A stretch of DNA of 64,000 nucleotides. Source: Eledone cirrhosa. Taxonomy: Eukaryota; Mollusca; Cephalopoda; Octopoda; Eledonidae. The notes below the pieces were generated by a model that was not told where the DNA came from, did not search any database, and saw nothing but the letters and a program-made list of their open reading frames with translations. Numbering within the stretch: position 1 is the stretch's first letter; each line of letters begins with the position of its first letter. The stretch lies in the NCBI GenBank assembly GCA_964016885.1, contig OZ024758.1, positions 40,094,485-40,158,484 on the forward strand. Reading direction: 5' to 3'. The translations under genes and the position numbers were made by a program. Positions 1-11,885 of the stretch are shown here, one piece after another.

Positions 1-755
1 GCTTAGGATAGCTTAGGATAGCTTAGCTTAGCTTAGCTTAGGATAGCTTAGCTTAGCTTAGCTTAGGATAGCTTAGCTTAGCTTAGGATAGCTTAGCTTA
101 GCTTAGCTTAGGATAGCTTAGCTTAGCTTAGCTTAGGATAGCTTAGCTTAGCTTAGCTTAGGATAGCTTAGCTTAGGATAGCTTAGCTTAGGATAGCTTA
201 GCTTAGGTTAGCTTAGCTTAGCTTAGCTTAGGATAGCTTAGGATAGCTTAGCTTAGGATAGCTTAGCTTAGCTTAGCTTAGGATAGCTTAGCTTAGTTTA
301 GCTTAGGATAGCTTAGCTTAGCTTAGCTTAGGATAGCTTAGCTTAGGATAGCTTAGGATTGCTTAGCTTAGCTTAGCTTAGGATAGCTTAGCTTAGCTTA
401 GCTTAGGATAGCTTAGCTTAGCTTAGGATAGCTTAGCTTAGCTTAGCTTAGGATAGCTTAGCTTAGCTTAGCTTAGGATAGCTTAGCTTAGCTTAGCTTA
501 GGATAGCTTAGGATAGCTTAGGATAGCTTAGCTTTGCTTAGCTTAGGATAGCTTAGCTTAGCTTAGCTTAGGATAGCTTAGCTTAGCTTAGCTTAGGATA
601 GCTTAGCTTAGCTTAGGATAGCTTAGCTTAGCTTAGGATAGCTTAGATTAGCTTAGCTTAGGATAGCTTAGCTTAGCTTAGCTTAGGATAGCTTAGCTTA
701 GCTTAGCTTAGGATAGCTTAGCTTAGGATAGCTTAGCTTAGGATAGCTTAGCTTA
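1..755 (+). repeat. Partial HOR-A unit, left edge
   Basis: The markers GGTTA (206), GTTTA (about 296), GGATT (356) and the GCTTT variant (about 532) recur at 756, about 848, 908 and about 1084. The spacing is 550-552 bp, so this is a roughly 550-bp tandem duplication of the head of HOR-A. The two extra bases come from single-base insertions at 766 and about 808 in the right copy. The second super-repeat has no equivalent duplication before 43,316, so it is private to this copy. Register is perfect across 1-765. Confidence 0.75.
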
Positions 756-3737
756 GGTTAGCTTAGGCTTAGCTTAGCTTAGGATAGCTTAGGATAGCTT
801 AGCTTAGAGATAGCTTAGCTTAGCTTAGCTTAGGATAGCTTAGCTTAGTTTAGCTTAGGATAGCTTAGCTTAGCTTAGCTTAGGATAGCTTAGCTTAGGA
901 TAGCTTAGGATTGCTTAGCTTAGCTTAGCTTAGGATAGCTTAGCTATAGCTTAGCTTAGGATAGCTTAGCTTAGCTTAGGATAGCTTAGCTTAGCTTAGC
1001 TTAGGATAGCTTAGCTTAGCTTAGCTTAGGATAGCTTAGCTTAGCTTAGCTTAGGATAGCTAGGATAGCTTAGGATAGCTTAGCTTTGCTTAGCTTAGGA
1101 TAGCTTAGCTTAGCTTAGCTTAGGATAGCTTAGCTTAGCTTAGCTTAGGATAGCTTAGCTTAGCTTAGGATAGCTTAGCTTAGCTTAGCTTAGGATAGCT
1201 TAGCTTAGCTTAGCTTAGGATAGCTTAGCTTAGCTTAGCTTAGGATAGCTTAGCTTAGCATAGCTTAGGATAGCTTAGCTTAGCTTAGGATAGCTTAGCT
1301 TAGCTTAGCTTAGGAAAGCTTAGCTTAGCTTAGGATAGCTTAGTTTAGCTTAGCTTAGGAGAGCTTAGCTTAGCTTAGGATAGCTTAGCTTAGCTTAGCT
1401 TAGGATAGCTTAGCTTAGCTTAGCTTAGGTAGCTTAGCTAGCTTAGCTTAGCTTAGGATAGCTTAGCTTAGCTTAGCTTAGGAGAGCTTAGCTTAGCTTA
1501 GCTTAGGATAGCTTAGGATAGCTTAGCTTAGGATAGCTTAGGATAGCTTACCTTAGGAGAGCTTAGCTTAGGATAGCTTAGCTTAGGATAGCTTAGGATA
1601 GCTTAGCTTAGGTGTAGCTTAGCTTAGGATAGCTTAGCTTAGGATAGCTTAGGATAGCTTAGCTTAGCTTAGCTTAGGATAGCTTAGCTTAGCTTAGCTT
1701 AGGATAGCTTAGCTTAGGTTAGCTTAGGCTTAGCTTAGCTTAGCTTAGGATAGCTTAGCTTAGGATAGCTTAGGATAGCTTAGCTTAGGATAGCTTAGGA
1801 TAGCTTAGCTTAGGAGAGCTTAGCTTAGGATAGCTTAGGATAGCTTAGCTTAGGATAGCTTAGGATAGCTTAGCTTAGGATAGCTTAGCTTAGGATAGCT
1901 TAGGATAGCTTAGCTTAGCTTAGCTTAGGATAGCTTAGCTTAGCTTAGCTTAGGATAGCTTAGCTTAGCTTAGCTTAGGATAGCTTAGGATAGCTTAGCT
2001 TAGGATAGCTTAGGATAGCTTAGCTTAGGATAGCTTAGGATAGCTTAGGATAGCTTAGCTTAGCTTAGCTTAGGATAGCTTTAGCTTAGCTTAGCTTAGG
2101 ATAGCTTAGCTTAGCTTTAGCTTAGGATAGCTTAGCTTAGCTTAGGATAGCTTAGCTTAGCTTAGCTTAGGATAGCTTAGCTTAGCTTAGCTTAGGACAG
2201 CTTAGCTTAGCTTAGCTTAGGATAGCTTAGCTTAGCTTAGGATAGCTTAGCTTAGCTTAGCTTAGGATAGCTTAGCTTAGCTTAGCTTAGGATAGCTTAG
2301 CTTAGGATAGCTTAGCTTAGGATAGCTTAGCTTAGGTTAGCTTAGCTTAGCTTAGCTTAGGATAGCTTAGGATAGCTTAGCTTAGGATAGCTTAGCTTAG
2401 CTTAGGATAGCTTAGCTTAGCTTAGCTTAGGATAGCTTAGCTTAGCTTAGCTTAGGATAGCTTAGCTTAGCTTAGCTTAGGATAGCTTAGCTTAGGATAG
2501 CTTAGGATAGCTTAGCTTAGCTTAGCTTAGGATAGCTTAGCTTAGCTTAGCTTAGGATAGCTTAGCTTAGCTTAGGATAGCTTAGCTTAGCTTAGCTTAG
2601 GATAGCTTAGCTTAGCTTAGCTTAGGATAGCTTAGCTTAGCTTAGCTTAGGATAGCTTAGGATAGCTTAGGATAGCTTAGCTTAGCTTAGCTTAGGATAG
2701 CTTAGCTTAGCTTAGCTTAGGATAGCTTAGCTTAGCTTAGCTTAGCTAGGATAAGCTTAGCTTAGCTTAGGATAGCTTAGCTTAGCTTAGCTTAGGATAG
2801 CTTAGCTTAGCTTAGCTTAGGATAGCTTAAGCTTAGCTTAGCTTAGGATAGCTTAGGCTTAGCTTAGGATAGCTTAGCTTAGGGCTTAGCTTAGGATAGC
2901 TTAGCTTAGGATAGCTTAGGATAGCTTAGCTTAGGATAGCTTAGCTTAGGATAGCTTAGGATAGCTTAGCTTAGCTTAGCTTAGGATAGCTTAGCTTAGC
3001 TTAGCTTAGGATAGCTTAGCTTAGCTTAGGATAGCTTAGCTTAGCTTAGCTTAGGATAGCTTAGCTTAGCTTAGCTTAGGATAGCTTAGGATAGCTTAGC
3101 TTAGCTTAGCTTAGGATAGCTTAGCTTAGCTTAGCTTAGGATAGCTTAGCTTAGCTTAGCTTAGGATAGCTTAGCTTAGGATAGCTTAGCTAGGATAGCT
3201 TAGCTTAGGTTAGCTTAGCTTAGCTTAGCTTAGGATAGCTTAGGATAGCTTAGCTTAGGATAGCTTAGCTTAGCTTAGCTTAGGATAGCTTAGCTTAGCT
3301 TAGCTTAGGATAGCTTAGCTTAGGATAGCTTAGGATTGCTTAGCTTAGCTTAGCTTAGGATAGCTTAGCTTAGCTTAGCTTAGGATAGCTTAGCTTAGCT
3401 TAGGATAGCTTAGCTTAGCTTAGCTTAGGATAGCTTAGCTTAGCTTAGCTTAGGATAGCTTAGCTTAGCTTAGCTTAGGATAGCTTAGATAGCTTAGGAT
3501 AGCTTAGCTTAGCTTAGGCTTAGGATAGCTTAGCTTAGGATAGCTTAGGATAGCTTAGCTTAGCTTAGCTTAGGATAGCTTAGCTTAGCTTAGCTTAGGA
3601 TAGCTTAGCTTAGCTTAGGATAGCTTAGCTTAGCTTAGCTTAGGATAGCTTAGCTTAGCTTAGCTTAGGATAGCTTAGCTTAGCTTAGCTTAGGATAGCT
3701 TAGCTTAGGATAGCTTAGCTTAGGATAGCTTAGCTTA
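756..3737 (+). repeat. HOR-A unit 1 (2982 bp)
   Basis: The unit is bounded by GGTTA markers at 756 and 3738. Internal markers in order: GGATT 908, GCTTT about 1084, GGAAA about 1314, GTTTA about 1344, GGAGA about 1359, GGTA 1428, GGAGA about 1480, CCTTAGGAGA 1551, GGTTA 1717, GGTTA 2335, GGTTA 3208, GGATT 3333. The GGTTA intervals are 961, 618, 873 and 530 bp. The homologous unit at 43,316-46,289 has 959, 615, 870 and 530. The surplus (+2, +3, +3, 0) is fully accounted for by small indels private to this unit. Confidence 0.82.
766..3518 (+). other. Cluster of ~17 private small indels in one HOR-A unit
   Basis: Insertions (12 events, 13 bases) lie at about 766, 808, 944, 1612, 1727, 2081, 2116, 2753, 2830, 2856, 2882 (two bases) and 3517. 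Deletions (5) lie at about 1060, 1438, 2746, 3190 and 3488. The net +8 equals the length difference from the homologous unit (2982 versus 2974). Many insertions lengthen a G or T run (GGCTTA, GCTTTA). Outside this interval, register changes occur only at the recurrent GGTA variant and at one GGAA (27,754). The limits coincide with one HOR-A unit flanked by clean sequence, which suggests a consensus-quality patch more than natural divergence. Confidence 0.8.
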
Positions 3738-6521
3738 GGTTAGCTTAGCTTAGCTTAGCTTAGGATAGCTTAGGATAGCTTAGCTTAGGATAGCTTAGCT
3801 TAGCTTAGCTTAGGATAGCTTAGCTTAGTTTAGCTTAGGATAGCTTAGCTTAGCTTAGCTTAGGATAGCTTAGCTTAGGATAGCTTAGGATTGCTTAGCT
3901 TAGCTTAGCTTAGGATAGCTTAGCTTAGCTTAGCTTAGGATAGCTTAGCTTAGCTTAGGATAGCTTAGCTTAGCTTAGCTTAGGATAGCTTAGCTTAGCT
4001 TAGCTTAGGATAGCTTAGCTTAGCTTAGCTTAGGATAGCTTAGGATAGCTTAGGATAGCTTAGCTTTGCTTAGCTTAGGATAGCTTAGCTTAGCTTAGCT
4101 TAGGATAGCTTAGCTTAGCTTAGCTTAGGATAGCTTAGCTTAGCTTAGGATAGCTTAGCTTAGCTTAGCTTAGGATAGCTTAGCTTAGCTTAGCTTAGGA
4201 TAGCTTAGCTTAGCTTAGCTAAGGATAGCTTAGCTTAGCTTAGCTTAGGATAGATTAGCTTAGCTTAGGATAGCTTAGCTTAGCTTAGCTTAGGAAAGCT
4301 TAGCTTAGCTTAGGATAGCTTAGTTTAGCTTAGCTTAGGAGAGCTTAGCTTAGCTTAGGATAGCTTAGCTTAGCTTAGCTTAGGATAGCTTAGCTTAGCT
4401 TAGCTTAGGTAGCTTAGCTTAGCTTAGCTTAGGATAGCTTAGCTTAGCTTAGCTTAGCTTAGGATAGCTTAGCTTAGCTTAGCTTAGGAGAGCTTAGCTT
4501 AGCTTAGCTTAGGATAGCTTAGGATAGCTTAGCTTAGGATAGCTTAGGATAGCTTACCTTAGGAGAGCTTAGCTTAGGATAGCTTAGCTTAGGATAGCTT
4601 AGGATAGCTTAGCTTAGGATAGCTTAGCTTAGGATAGCTTAGCTTAGGATAGCTTAGGATAGCTTAGCTTAGCTTAGCTTAGGATAGCTTAGCTTAGCTT
4701 AGCTTAGGATAGCTTAGCTTAGGTTAGCTTAGCTTAGCTTAGCTTAGCTTAGGATAGCTTAGCTTAGGATAGCTTAGGATAGCTTAGCTTAGGATAGCTT
4801 AGGATAGCTTAGCTTAGGAGAGCTTAGCTTAGGATAGCTTAGGATAGCTTAGCTTAGGATAGCTTAGGATAGCTTAGCTTAGGATAGCTTAGCTTAGGAT
4901 AGCTTAGGATAGCTTAGCTTAGCTTAGCTTAGGATAGCTTAGCTTAGCTTAGCTTAGGATAGCTTAGCTTAGCTTAGCTTAGGATAGCTTAGCTTAGCTT
5001 AGCTTAGGATAGCTTAGGATAGCTTAGCTTAGGATAGCTTAGGATAGCTTAGCTTAGGATAGCTTAGGATAGCTTAGGATAGCTTAGCTTAGCTTAGCTT
5101 AGGATAGCTTAGCTTAGCTTAGCTTAGGATAGCTTAGCTTAGCTTAGCTTAGGATAGCTTAGCTTAGCTTAGGATAGCTTAGCTTAGCTTAGCTTAGGAT
5201 AGCTTAGCTTAGCTTAGCTTAGGACAGCTTAGCTTAGCTTAGCTTAGGATAGCTTAGCTTAGCTTAGGATAGCTTAGCTTAGGATAGCTTAGCTTAGGAT
5301 AGCTTAGCTTAGGTTAGCTTAGCTTAGCTTAGCTTAGGATAGCTTAGGATAGCTTAGCTTAGGATAGCTTAGCTTAGCTTAGCTTAGGATAGCTTAGCTT
5401 AGCTTAGCTTAGGATAGCTTAGCTTAGCTTAGCTTAGGATAGCTTAGCTTAGCTTAGCTTAGGATAGCTTAGCTTAGGATAGCTTAGGATAGCTTAGCTT
5501 AGCTTAGCTTAGGATAGCTTAGCTTAGCTTAGCTTAGGATAGCTTAGCTTAGCTTAGCTTAGGATAGCTTAGCTTAGCTTAGGATAGCTTAGCTTAGCTT
5601 AGCTTAGGATAGCTTAGCTTAGCTTAGCTTAGGATAGCTTAGCTTAGCTTAGCTTAGGATAGCTTAGGATAGCTTAGGATAGCTTAGCTTAGCTTAGCTT
5701 AGGATAGCTTAGCTTAGCTTAGCTTAGGATAGCTTAGCTTAGCTTAGCTTAGGATAGCTTAGCTTAGCTTAGCTTAGGATAGCTTAGCTTAGGATAGCTT
5801 AGGATAGCTTAGCTTAGCTTAGCTTAGGATAGCTTAGCTTAGCTTAGCTTAGGATAGCTTAGCTTAGCTTAGGATAGCTTAGCTTAGCTTAGCTTAGGAT
5901 AGCTTAGCTTAGCTTAGCTTAGGATAGCTTAGCTTAGCTTAGCTTAGGATAGCTTAGGATAGCTTAGGATAGCTTAGCTTAGCTTAGCTTAGGATAGCTT
6001 AGCTTAGCTTAGCTTAGGATAGCTTAGCTTAGCTTAGCTTAGGATAGCTTAGCTTAGCTTAGGATAGCTTAGCTTAGCTTAGCTTAGGATAGCTTAGCTT
6101 AGCTTAGCTTAGGATAGCTTAGCTTAGCTTAGCTTAGGATAGCTTAGCTTAGCTTAGGATAGCTTAGCTTAGCTTAGCTTAGGATAGCTTAGCTTAGGAT
6201 AGCTTAGGATAGCTTAGCTTAGGATAGCTTAGCTTAGGATAGCTTAGGATAGCTTAGCTTAGCTTAGCTTAGGATAGCTTAGCTTAGCTTAGCTTAGGAT
6301 AGCTTAGCTTAGCTTAGGATAGCTTAGCTTAGCTTAGCTTAGGATAGCTTAGCTTAGCTTAGCTTAGGATAGCTTAGGATAGCTTAGCTTAGCTTAGCTT
6401 AGGATAGCTTAGCTTAGCTTAGCTTAGGATAGCTTAGCTTAGCTTAGCTTAGGATAGCTTAGCTTAGCTTAGCTTAGGATAGCTTAGCTTAGGATAGCTT
6501 AGCTTAGGATAGCTTAGCTTA
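3738..6521 (+). repeat. HOR-A unit 2 (2784 bp, variant)
   Basis: The unit runs from GGTTA at 3738 to GGTTA at 6522. The head matches unit 1 closely: GTTTA about 3828, GGATT 3888, GCTTT about 4066, GATTA about 4254, GGAAA about 4304, GGTA 4408, CCTTAGGAGA 4557, GGTTA 4722 and 5312. The tail is different: between about 5.4 and 6.5 kb it is nearly pure DGGGG/DGGG words with almost no variant pentamers. Its counterpart is 46,290-49,048, with GGTTA intervals 984, 600, 1175 against 984, 590, 1210 here. Confidence 0.78.
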
Positions 6522-6860
6522 GGTTAGCTTAGCTTAGCTTAGCTTAGGATAGCTTAGGATAGCTTAGCTTAGGATAGCTTAGCTTAGCTTAGCTTAGGAT
6601 AGCTTAGCTTAGCTTAGCTTAGGATAGCTTAGCTTAGGATAGCTTAGGATTGCTTAGCTTAGCTTAGCTTAGGATAGCTTAGCTTAGCTTAGCTTAGGAT
6701 AGCTTAGCTTAGCTTAGGATAGCTTAGCTTAGCTTAGCTTAGGATAGCTTAGCTTAGCTTAGCTTAGGATAGCTTAGCTTAGCTTAGCTTAGGATAGCTT
6801 AGCTTAGCTTAGCTTAGGATAGCTTAGCTTAGCTTAGCTTAGTATAGCTTAGCTTAGCTT

Positions 6861-7131
6861 GGCTTAGGATAGCCTAGCTTAGCTTAGCTTAGGATGGCTT
6901 AGCTTAGCTTAGCTTAGGATAGCTTAGCTTAGCTTAGCTTAGCTTAGTTTAGGATAGCTTAGCTTAGCTTAGCTTAGGATAGCTTAGGATAGCTTAGCTT
7001 AGGATAGCTTAGGATAGCTTAACTTAGGATAGCTTAGGATAGCTTAGCTTAGGATAGCTTAGCTTAGGATAGCTTAGCTTAGGATAGCTTATGATAGCTT
7101 AGCATAGGATAGCTTAGGATAGCTTAGGAAA
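6861..7131 (+). repeat. Module M, short form
   Basis: Ordered variants: TTGGCTTA, AGCCTAGC, GGATGG (6892), GTTTA (about 6947), TATGATA (about 7091), GCATA and GGAAA (7127). In the full form (for example 20,013-20,323 and 21,633-21,943) the gap from TTGG to GGAAA is 306 bp; here it is 266. GGATGG of this module also occurs at 16,559, 20,044, 21,664, 23,299, 24,869, 49,444, 59,057 and 62,547. It is the most widely shared module across HOR families here. Confidence 0.75.
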
Positions 7132-7916
7132 GCTTAGCTTAGCTTAGCTTAGGATAGCTTAGCTTAGCTTAGGATAGCTTAGCTTAGCTTAGCTTAGCTT
7201 AGCTTAGGATAGCTTAGCTTAGCTTAGCTTAGGATAGCTTAGGATAGCTTAGCTTAGGATAACTTAGGATAGCTTAGCTTAGGATAGCTTAGGATAGCTT
7301 AGCTTAGGATAGCTTAGCTTAGCTTAGCTTAGGATAGCTTAGCTTAGCTTAGCTTAGGATAGCTTAGCTTAGCTTAGCTTAGCTTAGGATAGCTTAGCTT
7401 AGCTTAGCTTAGGATAGCTTAGGATAGCTTAGCTTAGGATAGCTTAGCTTAGCTTAGCTTAGGATAGCTTAGCTTAGCTTAGCTTAGGATAGCTTAGCTT
7501 AGCTTAGCTTAGGATAGCTTAGCTTAGCTTAGCTTAGGATAGCTTAGCTTAGCTTAGGATAGCTTAGCTTAGCTTAGCTTAGGATAGCTTAGCTTAGCTT
7601 AGGATAGCTTAGCTTAGCTTAGCTTAGGATAGCTTAGCTTAGCTTAGCTTAGGATAGCTTAGCTTAGCTTAGGATAGCTTAGCTTAGCTTAGCTTAGGAT
7701 AGCTTAGCTTAGCTTAGCTTAGGATAGCTTAGCTTAGCTTAGCTTAGGATAGCTTAGCTTAGCTTAGCTTAGGATAGCTTAGCTTAGCTTAGGATAGCTT
7801 AGCTTAGCTTAGCTTAGGATAGCTTAGCTTAGCTTAGCTTAGGATAGCTTAGCTTAGCTTAGCTTAGGATAGCTTAGCTTAGCTTAGCTTAGGATAGCTT
7901 AGCTTAGCTTAGCTTA

Positions 7917-8371
7917 GGATTACTTAGCTTAGCTTAGCTTAGCTTAGGATAGCTTAGCTTAGGATAGCTTAGCTTAGCTTAGGATAGCTTAGCTTAGCTT
8001 AGGATAGCTTAGCTTAGCTTAGCTTAGCTTAGGATAGCTTAGCTTAGCTTAGGATAGCTTAACTTAGCTTAGCTTAGCTTAGGATAGCTTAGCTTAGCTT
8101 AGCTTAGCTTAGGACAGCTTAGCTTAGCTTAGCTTAGGATAGCTTAGCTTAGCTTAGCTTAGGATAGCTTAGCTTAGCTTAGCTTAGGATAGCTTAGCTT
8201 AGCTTAGCTTAGGATAGCTTAGCTTAGCTTAGCTTAGGATAGCTTAGGATAGCTTAGCTTAGGATAGCTTAGGATAGCTTAGCTTAGGAGAGCTTAGCTT
8301 AGGATAGCTTAGCTTAGCTTAGCTTAGGATAGCTTAGCTTGGGATAGCTTAGGATAGCTTAGCTTAGGAAA
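7917..8371 (+). repeat. Module N, copy 1
   Basis: Ordered variants: GGATTA (7917), GGACA (8112), TTGGGATA (8341) and GGAAA (8367). The same ordered set recurs at 9501-9925 and 12,331-12,765, and in the second super-repeat starting at 50,469, 52,053 and 54,913. This copy is about 30 bp longer than copy 2 between the first and last marker. Confidence 0.72.
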
Positions 8372-9500
8372 GCTTAGCTTAGGATAGCTTAGCTTAGGAT
8401 AGCTTAGCTTAGCTTAGCTTAGGATAGCTTAGCTTAGCTTAGCTTAGGATAGCTTAGCTTAGCTTAGGATAGCTTAGCTTAGCTTAGCTTAGGATAGCTT
8501 AGCTTAGCTTAGCTTAGGATAGCTTAGCTTAGCTTAGCTTAGGATAGCTTAGCTTAGCTTAGCTTAGGATAGCTTAGCTTAGCTTAGGATAGCTTAGCTT
8601 AGGATAGCTTAGCTTAGGATAGCTTAGCTTAGGATAGCTTAGCTTAGGATAGCTTAGGATAGCTTAGCTTAGGATAGCTTAGGATAGCTTAGCTTAGGAT
8701 AGCTTAGCTTAGCTTAGCTTAGGATATCTTAGCTTAGCTTAGGATAGCTTAGCTTAGCTTAGCTTAGGATAGCTTAGCTTAGGATAGCTTAGGATAGCTT
8801 AGCTTAGCTTAGCTTAGGATAGCTTAGCATAGCTTAGGTTAGCTTAGCTTAGCTTAGGATAGCTTAGCTTAGCTTAGGATAGCTTAGCTTAGCTTAGCTT
8901 AGGATAGCTTAGCTTAGCTTAGCTTAGGATAGCTTAGCTTAGCTTAGCTTAGGATAGCTTAGGATAGCTTAGCTTAGGATAGCTTAGCTTAGGATAGCTT
9001 AGGATAGCTTAGCTTAGCTTAGGATAGCTTAGCTTAGCTTAGCTTAGGATAGCTTAGCTTAGCTTAGGATAGCTTAGCTTAGGATAGCTTAGGATAGCTT
9101 AGGATAGCTTAGCTTAGGATAGCTTAGCTTAGGATAGCTTAGGATAGCTTAGCTTAGGATAGCTTAGGATAGCTTAGCTTAGGATAGCTTAGCTTAGGAT
9201 AGCTTAGCTTAGCTTAGCTTAGGAGAGCTTAGCTTAGGATAGCTTAGGATAGCTTAGCTTAGGTAGCTTAGCTTAGGATAGCTTAGGATAGCTTAGCTTA
9301 GCTTAGCTTAGGATAGCTTTGCTTAGCTTAGCTTAGGATAGCTTAGCTTAGCTTAGGATAGCTTAGCTTAGCTTACCTTAGGATAGCTTAGCTTAGCTTA
9401 GCTTAGGATAGCTTAGCTTAGCTTAGCTGAGGATAGCTTAGCTTAGCTTAGGATAGCTTAGCTTAGCTTAGCTTAGGATAGCTTAGCTTAGCTTAGCTTA

Positions 9501-9925
9501 GGATTACTTAGCTTAGCTTAGTTTAGCTTAGGATAGCTTAGCTTAGGATAGCTTAGCTTAGCTTAGCTTAGGATAGCTTAGCTTAGCTTAGCTTAGCTTA
9601 GGATAGCTAAGCTTAGCTTAGGATAGCTTAGCTTAGCTTAGCTTAGGATAGCTTAGCTTAGCTTAGCTTAGCTTAGGACAGCTTAGCTTAGCTTAGGATA
9701 GCTTAGCTTAGCTTAGCTTAGGATAGCTTAGCTTAGCTTAGCTTAGTATAGCTTAGCTTAGCTTAGGATAGCTTAGGATAGCTTAGCTTAGGATAGCTTA
9801 GGATAGCTTAGCTTAGGATAGCTTAGGATAGCTTAGCTTAGGATAGCTTAGCTTAGGATAGCTTAGCTTAGCTTAGCTTAGGATAGCTTAGCTTGGGATA
9901 GCTTAGGATAGCTTAGCTTAGGAAA
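9501..9925 (+). repeat. Module N, copy 2
   Basis: GGATTA 9501, GCTAA 9606, GGACA 9676, GTATA 9746, TTGGGATA 9895, GGAAA 9921. The GCTAA variant followed by GCTTA makes an AAGCTT hexamer at about 9609, as does GGAAA at the end. Counterpart begins at 52,053, exactly 42,552 bp away. Confidence 0.75.
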
Positions 9926-10285
9926 GCTTAGCTTAGGATAGCTTAGCTTAGGATAGCTTAGGATAGCTTAGCTTAGCTTAGCTTAGGATAGCTTAGCTTA
10001 GCTTAGCTTAGGATAGCTTAGCTTAGCTTAGCTTAGGATAGCTTAGCTTAGCTTAGGATAGCTTAGCTTAGCTTAGCTTAGGATAGCTTAGCTTAGCTTA
10101 GCTTAGGATAACTTAGCTTAGCTTAGCTTAGGATAGCTTAGCATAGCTTAGGATAGCTTAGCTTAGCTTAGGATAGCTTAGCTTAGCTTAGGATAGCTTA
10201 GCTTAGCTTAGCTTAGGATAGCTTAGCTTAGCTTAGCTTAGGATAGCTTAGCTTAGCTTAGCTTAGGATAGCTTAGGATAGCTTA

Positions 10286-11885
10286 GCCTAGCTTAGCTTA
10301 GGATAGCTTAGCTTAGCTTAGCTTAGGATAGCTTAGCTTAGCTTAGCTTAGGATAGCTTAGCTTAGCTTAGCTTAGGATAGCTTAGCTTAGGATAGCTTA
10401 GCTTAGCTTAGTTTAGGATAGCTTAGCTTAGGATAGCTTAGCTTAGCTTAGGATAGCTTAGCTTAGCTTAGCTTAGGATAGCTTAGCTTAGCTTAGCTTA
10501 GGATAGCTTAGCTTAGCTTAGCTTAGGATAGCTTAGCTTAGCTTGGCTTAGGATAGCTTAGCTTAGCTTAGCTTAGGATAGCTTAGCTTAGCTTAGCTTA
10601 GGATAGCTTAGCTTAGCTTAGGATAGCTTAGCTTAATTTAGGATAGCTTAGCTTAGCTTGGCTTAGGATAGCTTAGCTTAGCTTAGGATAGCTTAGCTTA
10701 GGATAGCTTAGGATAGCTTAGCTTAGCATAGCTTAGGATAGCTTAGCTTAGGATAGCTTAGGATAGCTTAGCTTAGGATAGCTTAGGATAGCTTAGCTTA
10801 GGATAGCTTAGGATAGCTTAGCTTAGGATAGCTTAGCTTAGGATAGCTTAGCTTAGCTTAGCTTAGGATAGCTTAGCTTAGCTTAGCTTAGGATAGCTTA
10901 GGATAGCTTAGCTTAGGATAGCTTAGGATAGCTTAGCTTAGGATAGCTTAGCTTAGGATAGCTTAGCTTAGGATAGCTTAGCTTAGCTTAGGAGAGCTTA
11001 GCTTAGCTTAGCTTAGGATAGCTTAGCTTAGCTTAGCTTAGGATAGCTTAGCTTAGCTTAGCTTAGGATAGCTTAGGATAGCTTAGCCTAGCTTAGCTTA
11101 GGATAGCTTAGCTTAGCTTAGCTTAGGATAGCTTAGCTTAGCTTAGCTTAGGATAGCTTAGCTTAGCTTAGCTTAGGATAGCTTAGCTTAGGATAGCTTA
11201 GCTTAGCTTAGTTTAGGATAGCTTAGCTTAGGATAGCTTAGCTTAGCTTAGGATAGCTTAGATTAGCTTAGCTTAGGATAGCTTAGCTTAGCTTAGCTTA
11301 GGATAGCTTAGCTTAGCTTAGCTTAGGATAGCTTAGCTTAGCTTAGCTTAGGATAGCTTAGCTTAGCTTGGCTTAGGATAGCTTAGCTTAACTTAGCTTA
11401 GGATAGCTTAGCTTAGCTTAGCTTAGGATAGCTTAGCTTAGCTTAGGATAGCTTAGCTTAATTTAGGATAGCTTAGCTTAGCTTGGCTTAGGATAGCTTA
11501 GCTTAGCTTAGCTTAGGATAGCTTAGCTTAGGATAGCTTAGGATAGCTTAGCTTAGCATAGCTTAGGATAGCTTAGCTTAGGATAGCTTAGGATAGCTTA
11601 GCTTAGGATAGCTTAGGATAGCTTAGCTTAGGATAGCTTAGGATAGCTTAGCTTAGGATAGCTTAGCTTAGGATAGCTTAGCTTAGCTTAGCTTAGGATA
11701 GCTTAGCTTAGCTTAGCTTAGGATAGCTTAGGATAGCTTAGCTTAGGATAGCTTAGGATAGCTTAGCTTAGGATAGCTTAGCTTAGTATAGCTTAGCTTA
11801 GGATAGCTTAGCTTAGGATAGCTTAGGATAGCTTAGCTTAGGATAGCTTAGCTTAGGATAGCTTAGGATAGCTTAGCTTAGCTTA
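10286..11885 (+). repeat. 800-bp tandem duplication inside HOR-B
   Basis: GCCTA at 10,286 and 11,086, and GTTTA at 10,411 and 11,211, are exactly 800 bp apart. AATTTA at 10,635 and 11,460 are 825 apart and GCATA at 10,726 and 11,556 are 830 apart, so copy two gained 25-30 bp inside, that is five or six pentamers. The same pair exists at 52,868 and 53,668, so the duplication predates the 42.5-kb one. The right edge is estimated. Confidence 0.78.

Larger units (their letters stand above)
6522..9261 (+). repeat. Mosaic zone between HOR-A and HOR-B
   Basis: It opens as a HOR-A head (GGTTA 6522, GGATT 6647, 125 bp apart instead of the usual 150). Near 6841 it switches to a module otherwise typical of HOR-C, then carries the first N module (7917-8371) and a GCATA...GGTTA pair near 8826-8837 that recurs near 13,229-13,262. 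The equivalent zone is 49,049-51,813. The order of borrowed pieces suggests past exchange between HOR families, fixed before the 42.5-kb duplication. Confidence 0.65.

Noticed and set aside
766..3518. An older, naturally diverged HOR-A unit
   Set aside because: Set aside as the main reading because substitutions are not similarly raised and the flanks are clean; read support is needed to exclude it.
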